Source: Shimia_B sp038525525 (GTDB lineage: Bacteria; Pseudomonadota; Alphaproteobacteria; Rhodobacterales; Rhodobacteraceae). Taken from it: a DNA stretch of 64,000 nt. The stretch's first letter is position 1. Every line of letters begins with the position of its first letter. The position numbers and the translations under genes were made by a program. The notes under the pieces were generated by a model, which was not told where the DNA came from, searched no databases, and saw nothing but the letters and a program-made list of their open reading frames with translations. The DNA lies in the NCBI GenBank assembly GCA_038525525.1, contig JBCBHO010000002.1, positions 434,001-498,000 on the forward strand, in the 5' to 3' direction. Positions 60,583 through 64,000 of the stretch are shown one piece after another.

Positions 60583-62061
60583 ATGAACGTCATCAACACC
60601 AATATCGGGGCGATTACCGCGCAAGCGAATATGTCCCGTGTCAACGAAGACATGAACCAGGCCATGAACCGCCTGTCCTCGGGCCTGCGGATCAACGCCG
60701 CCTCCGACGACGCGGCCGGCATGGCCATCGCCGAGAAAATGACCTCGCAGATCATGGGCCTCAACCAGGCGGTGCGGAACGCCACCGACGGCAAGAACCT
60801 CATCGACACCACAGAGGGCGCCCATGTCGAGATCTCCAACATGCTTCAGCGACTGCGGGAGCTCGCGGTGCAGTCGTCGAACGACACCAACACCGCATCG
60901 GACCGTTCGAACCTGAACGCCGAGACCAACCAGCTCATCACCGAGATCAATCGCGTCGCGCAGGACACGACCTTCAACGGCATGAACGTCCTCGACGGCA
61001 CCTTCACGGGCAAGCAGTTCCAGATCGGCGCCGATGCCGGCCAGGTCCTGAACGTGAATGTCGACAGCGCGGCCGCCACCGATATCGGCGCCAACACGAT
61101 CACCTCCAACGTCTCCCTCGCCGCCGGTGCCGCCGTGGCCGATACCGGGATCGCCGCGGGCACGACGATCAACATCACGGGCTATGCGGGCAGTTCCGAG
61201 CTTACCACGACGGCGGGACAGTCGGCCGAAGAGCTCGCGCTGGCGATCAACGACGTTTCCGCCTCCACTGGCGTGAACGCGACCGCCGTCACCAAGGTCG
61301 AGCTTTCCGGGCTGTCGGCGGCTGACACGGTGAGCTTTGATCTCAACGGGGTGACGATCGGCGCGGCGGCCGTGTCCGACCCAACGGATCTGAGCAGCAT
61401 CGCGAGCGCCATCAACAACGAGACGGGCCGCACCGGGGTCTCCGCGACGATGGGCGACGACAACTCCTCCATCATCCTGACCGACGCGTCCGGCGCCGAC
61501 ATCATCATCGAGGACTTCGCCTCCGGCGCGGGCACCACCACGCTCGACGCCACGGCGCTCAATGCCGATGAGACACCCGCGGGCGCCACCGCCGGCGTGC
61601 ACACCGCCACGCTCGATGACACCGACAACGACGTGGCCGTGTCTGGCCAGATCGAGATCAGCTCGGCGCAGCAATTCGCCGTGGGCACCGATGTGGTGGT
61701 TGCGGGCACAGTCTTCTTCGAGACGGCGGCGAACACCTCCACGCTCGATTCCGTGGCCGAGATCGACCTGTCCACGCAGCAGGGCGCGGCTGACGCACTC
61801 AAGGTGATCGACGTGGCGCTGGACAAGATCTCCCAAGCCCGCTCCGATCTCGGTGCCGTGTCCAACCGCCTCGACAGCACGATCTCCAACCTGACCAACA
61901 TCTCGGTCAACGTGGAGGCCGCGCGCTCGGGCGTGATGGATGCTGACTTCGCCAAGGAATCCTCGGAGCTCGCGAAAGCGAACATCCTGTCCCAGGCGAG
62001 CACCTCCATGCTCGCCCAGGCCAACAGCTCCAACGAGAATCTCCTTAGCCTGCTGCGTTAA
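60583..62061 (+). CDS. fliC: Flagellin
   Basis: 492 aa. Conserved N-terminal D0/D1 (MNVINTNIGAITAQANM, MNRLSSGLRINAASDDAAG) and C-terminal D1/D0 (ISQARSDLGAVSNRLDST, STSMLAQANSSNENLLSLL) flank a Ser/Thr/Ala/Asp-rich variable region (about 150-400) that contains flagellin-IN-like repeats. ATG at 60583 follows GAGAGG by 6 nt. The ends resemble gammaproteobacterial-type flagellins, and the alphaproteobacterial flaF/flbT genes are not beside it. Confidence 0.95.
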   Translation: MNVINTNIGAITAQANMSRVNEDMNQAMNRLSSGLRINAASDDAAGMAIAEKMTSQIMGLNQAVRNATDGKNLIDTTEGAHVEISNMLQRLRELAVQSSNDTNTASDRSNLNAETNQLITEINRVAQDTTFNGMNVLDGTFTGKQFQIGADAGQVLNVNVDSAAATDIGANTITSNVSLAAGAAVADTGIAAGTTINITGYAGSSELTTTAGQSAEELALAINDVSASTGVNATAVTKVELSGLSAADTVSFDLNGVTIGAAAVSDPTDLSSIASAINNETGRTGVSATMGDDNSSIILTDASGADIIIEDFASGAGTTTLDATALNADETPAGATAGVHTATLDDTDNDVAVSGQIEISSAQQFAVGTDVVVAGTVFFETAANTSTLDSVAEIDLSTQQGAADALKVIDVALDKISQARSDLGAVSNRLDSTISNLTNISVNVEAARSGVMDADFAKESSELAKANILSQASTSMLAQANSSNENLLSLLR

Positions 62062-62082
62062 CTCAAACGCAATCAATGGGTT

Positions 62083-62117
62083 GGGCCTCGGCATCGCGCC
62101 GGGGCCCTTTCCGTTTT
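62083..62117 (+). terminator. Rho-independent terminator of fliC
   Basis: 10-bp stem at 62083-62107 (GGGCCTCGGC with GCCGGGGCCC, one G-U pair), loop ATCGC, followed by TTTCCGTTTTT. Confidence 0.85.
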
Positions 62118-62201
62118 TCTCAAATTCAAAGCGAATCAGGAGACAAAAACCACCCTCATGTTCAGGAGGGCCGGCTTCACTACACGGATTTTTAACGGCG
62201 C

Positions 62202-62230
62202 CCGGCTCAAGGCTTTTAGAGCCAAGCCGG
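62202..62230 (+). promoter_or_regulatory. Leader hairpin overlapping the rpoN Shine-Dalgarno
   Basis: Outer stem CCGGCT/AGCCGG, inner stem GGCT/AGCC, loop TTTAG, small bulges CAA and A. The last two G of the hairpin are the first bases of the GGAGA ribosome site of rpoN. Confidence 0.45.
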
Positions 62231-62239
62231 AGAAAAATA

Positions 62240-63547
62240 ATGAACCTTCAGATTTCGCAGCGCATGAGCCACGGCCTGACCATGACGGGCCAGATGCAGC
62301 AGGCCATCTCCCTCTTGCAGTTCTCCAATCTCGATCTCCAGCGCTACATCGAGCGCGAAGCCGAGGAGAACCCTTTTATCGAGACGGACCGCCCGGGGCC
62401 GGCCCTACCGTTTTCCGGCGGCGGCGGCGGGACGGATGAGTTCCTAGGCCAGGTGCCGGACCATGCCGCCTCTCTCGTGGTCCATGTCTCGCGACAGTTC
62501 GACAGCCTCTTTCCGGATCCTGCGCGGCGCGCGGCGGCGGATCACTTTCTCACGGCGCTCGACAGCAATGGGTGGCTCGACGATCCGCTAGAGGAGATCG
62601 CCGTTGCGGCAGGGCTGTCCCTTGCGGACGCAGAAGAGATGCTGGCGGAGGTGCAGGGTGTGGAGCCCACGGGGCTCTTTGCCCGCGATCTCTCCGAGTG
62701 CCTGCGCCTTCAGGCCCTCGAGCGAGGCCTCCTCAGCCCGCTTCTTGCGCGGCTGCTCGGGGAGCTGCCACGCGTGGCGGCGGCGGATCTCGAGGGGCTC
62801 TGCCGGGCCTGCAGCTGCTCCATGGCGGAGCTCAGCGGCGCGCTCCGTTCGCTCAAGACGCTGGAGCCGAAACCCGGAGCGCGCTTCGCGGAGGTCGACC
62901 TCTCCGAGCGGGAGCCTGATCTCATCCTCTCGCGCGCGGGGGGCGACTGGCAGGTGGAGCTCAACCGCTCCACGCTGCCCGCCGTCATGATCGACGAGGC
63001 GGGCGCCGACGTGATGCGCCGGCACGAGGCCGCCGCGGATTTCGCGGGCGAGCGTCTGCGCACGGCGCGCTGGCTGCGCCGCGCGGTGGAGCATCGCAAC
63101 AAGACGACCCTTGCCGTGGCCGCCGAGATCGTGCGGCGGCAGAAGGCCTTCCTCGATCACGGGCCCGCGCGCATAGCGCCGCTGACCCTGGCGGATGTGG
63201 CCGAAACCGTCGGGGTTCACGAGAGCACGGTGAGCCGGGTGACCACCGGCGTGCTCATGGTGACCCCGCACGGGACGATGCCCCTCAAGCGCTTCTTTAG
63301 CACGGCGCTGGCACAGGCCTCCGGCGGGACCAGCGATGCCACCTCGGCGGCTGCGGTGCGCTACCGCCTCGAGGCGCTGGTGCGCGCGGAGGATCCTGCC
63401 CGCCCGCTCAGCGATGACGCGCTGGCGGGCATGCTCAACGATGGCGGGCCCATCCTGGCGCGCCGCACGGTCGCGAAATACCGCACGATGCTCGGCATCC
63501 CATCCTCATTCGAGCGCAGGCGCCGGGCGCGTCTCCGGGCGGCGTAA
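62240..63547 (+). CDS. rpoN: RNA polymerase sigma-54 factor (flagellar RpoN type)
   Basis: 435 aa. Region I (MNLQISQRMSHGLTMTGQ, then AISLLQFSNLDL) is intact, a very short region II follows, and region III holds the core-binding domain, an HTH (TLADVAETVGVHESTVSRV) and the RpoN box ARRTVAKYRTML near 410. ATG at 62240 follows GGAGA by 6-7 nt. Its place beside fliC and the sigma-54 promoters in this cluster suggest a flagella-dedicated copy such as RpoN2 of R. sphaeroides; a housekeeping rpoN may exist elsewhere. Confidence 0.94.
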   Translation: MNLQISQRMSHGLTMTGQMQQAISLLQFSNLDLQRYIEREAEENPFIETDRPGPALPFSGGGGGTDEFLGQVPDHAASLVVHVSRQFDSLFPDPARRAAADHFLTALDSNGWLDDPLEEIAVAAGLSLADAEEMLAEVQGVEPTGLFARDLSECLRLQALERGLLSPLLARLLGELPRVAAADLEGLCRACSCSMAELSGALRSLKTLEPKPGARFAEVDLSEREPDLILSRAGGDWQVELNRSTLPAVMIDEAGADVMRRHEAAADFAGERLRTARWLRRAVEHRNKTTLAVAAEIVRRQKAFLDHGPARIAPLTLADVAETVGVHESTVSRVTTGVLMVTPHGTMPLKRFFSTALAQASGGTSDATSAAAVRYRLEALVRAEDPARPLSDDALAGMLNDGGPILARRTVAKYRTMLGIPSSFERRRRARLRAA

Positions 63548-63553
63548 GCCGCC

Positions 63554-64000
63554 TCAGCGCCCGGGACGCGCGTGGACGAAACGGATCTGCGGAACGCGCG
63601 CGGCAAGCTCGGCATGGAGCGCGGTTTCGGACCGTGCCGCCATGACCTTCCAGAGCCTGAAGCCGCGCGCCACCCAGTCCTGCCGCACGAGCGCTGGCGT
63701 GATGCGCCAGAAATAGATCCACACGACCACCTGCACCGCCGTGCCGACCCAAGGGCCGAGCATGACGGACACGACAAGCAGCGCACCCCAGAGCGCAAGC
63801 GCAGACCAAAGCCGGAGCCGGATCAGGTTGAGCGGTACGAGGAGCGCGAACCCGTCGCGCTTGGCCGGGAGCGCATCGTAGGCACCATCGGGGTCCACCC
63901 AGACGTCCCAGTTCTGCTCGCCGGAAACCTCCTGCGGTGCGATGTCTATGCCCTCGGGCAGCGGCACATGGCGCCACCGGCCCAGCCGGGCCGTGTCAAT
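63554..64000 (-). CDS. Membrane protein of unknown function (5' end beyond window)
   Basis: The minus frame is open to the right edge; about 148 residues are visible. A polar N-terminal part (GEQNWDVWVDPDGAYDALPAKRDGF) precedes two hydrophobic helices (about 55-95 of the visible part) and a basic C-terminal tail. A GTG at 63967 could start a 137-residue protein, but the preceding codons (IDTARLGRWRH) look coding-like and the real start may lie outside. I do not recognise the family. Converges on rpoN with 6 bp between stops. Confidence 0.5.
   Translation of the reverse strand: MDTARLGRWRHVPLPEGIDIAPQEVSGEQNWDVWVDPDGAYDALPAKRDGFALLVPLNLIRLRLWSALALWGALLVVSVMLGPWVGTAVQVVVWIYFWRITPALVRQDWVARGFRLWKVMAARSETALHAELAARVPQIRFVHARPGR

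Overview
The window reads as a stretch of chromosome from a marine-type alphaproteobacterium of the Rhodobacteraceae (Roseobacter/Paracoccus/Rhodobacter relatives). The evidence is high GC, very tight gene packing with 1-13 bp overlaps, a Paracoccus-type mevalonate operon, a cyoABCD-SURF1 cluster, a sit manganese operon under Mur-like boxes, and a flagellar set resembling the fla1 system of Rhodobacter sphaeroides. I see no transposase, integrase, CRISPR array, rRNA or tRNA. Genus cannot be fixed from sequence reading alone.

Layout. 1-1031: an MFS transporter running off the left edge. 1.2-6.1 kb: cytochrome bo3 quinol oxidase cyoABCD plus a SURF1 assembly factor. 6.1-11.3 kb (minus): complete mevalonate operon mvaA-hcs-mvk-pmk-mvaD without idi, behind a 41-bp palindromic operator candidate. 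11.5-14.5 kb: a PhrB-class photolyase lacking its four Fe-S cysteines, and a divergent GGDEF-EAL protein. 14.6-22.0 kb: Na+-translocating NADH:quinone reductase nqrABCDEF (minus) with its maturation genes apbE and nqrM (plus). 22-24.7 kb: a small membrane protein, a CBS-pair protein and a GH13 glucosidase. 25.0-32.3 kb: an enlarged glutamate-synthase-like protein (1828 aa) coupled to a CysJ-like diflavin reductase, the least conventional pair here. 32.5-36.9 kb: MhqD/MhqO-like quinone detoxification pair, divergent LysR regulator, and an orphan YejA-type peptide-binding protein. 37.2-50.3 kb: two RND efflux pairs flanking the Mn ABC operon sitABCD. 50.3-63.5 kb: flagellar genes (flgM, flgA, flgT, flgP-like; flhA, flhF-like fragment, fliA; fliD; motBA; fliC; rpoN). 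The right edge holds a partial membrane protein.

How the genes fit together. NQR can build a sodium gradient at the quinone pool, the bo3 oxidase drains that pool, and the stator proteins resemble PomA/PomB of Na+-driven motors. The flagellar block carries its own regulatory logic: sigma-54 (rpoN), sigma-28 (fliA), anti-sigma factor FlgM, three sigma-54 promoter matches (flgP, flhA, motA) and two sigma-28-like elements (fliD, fliC). The order flhA - flhF-like fragment - fliA resembles gammaproteobacterial flhA-flhF-flhG-fliA, consistent with a transferred polar-flagellum system.
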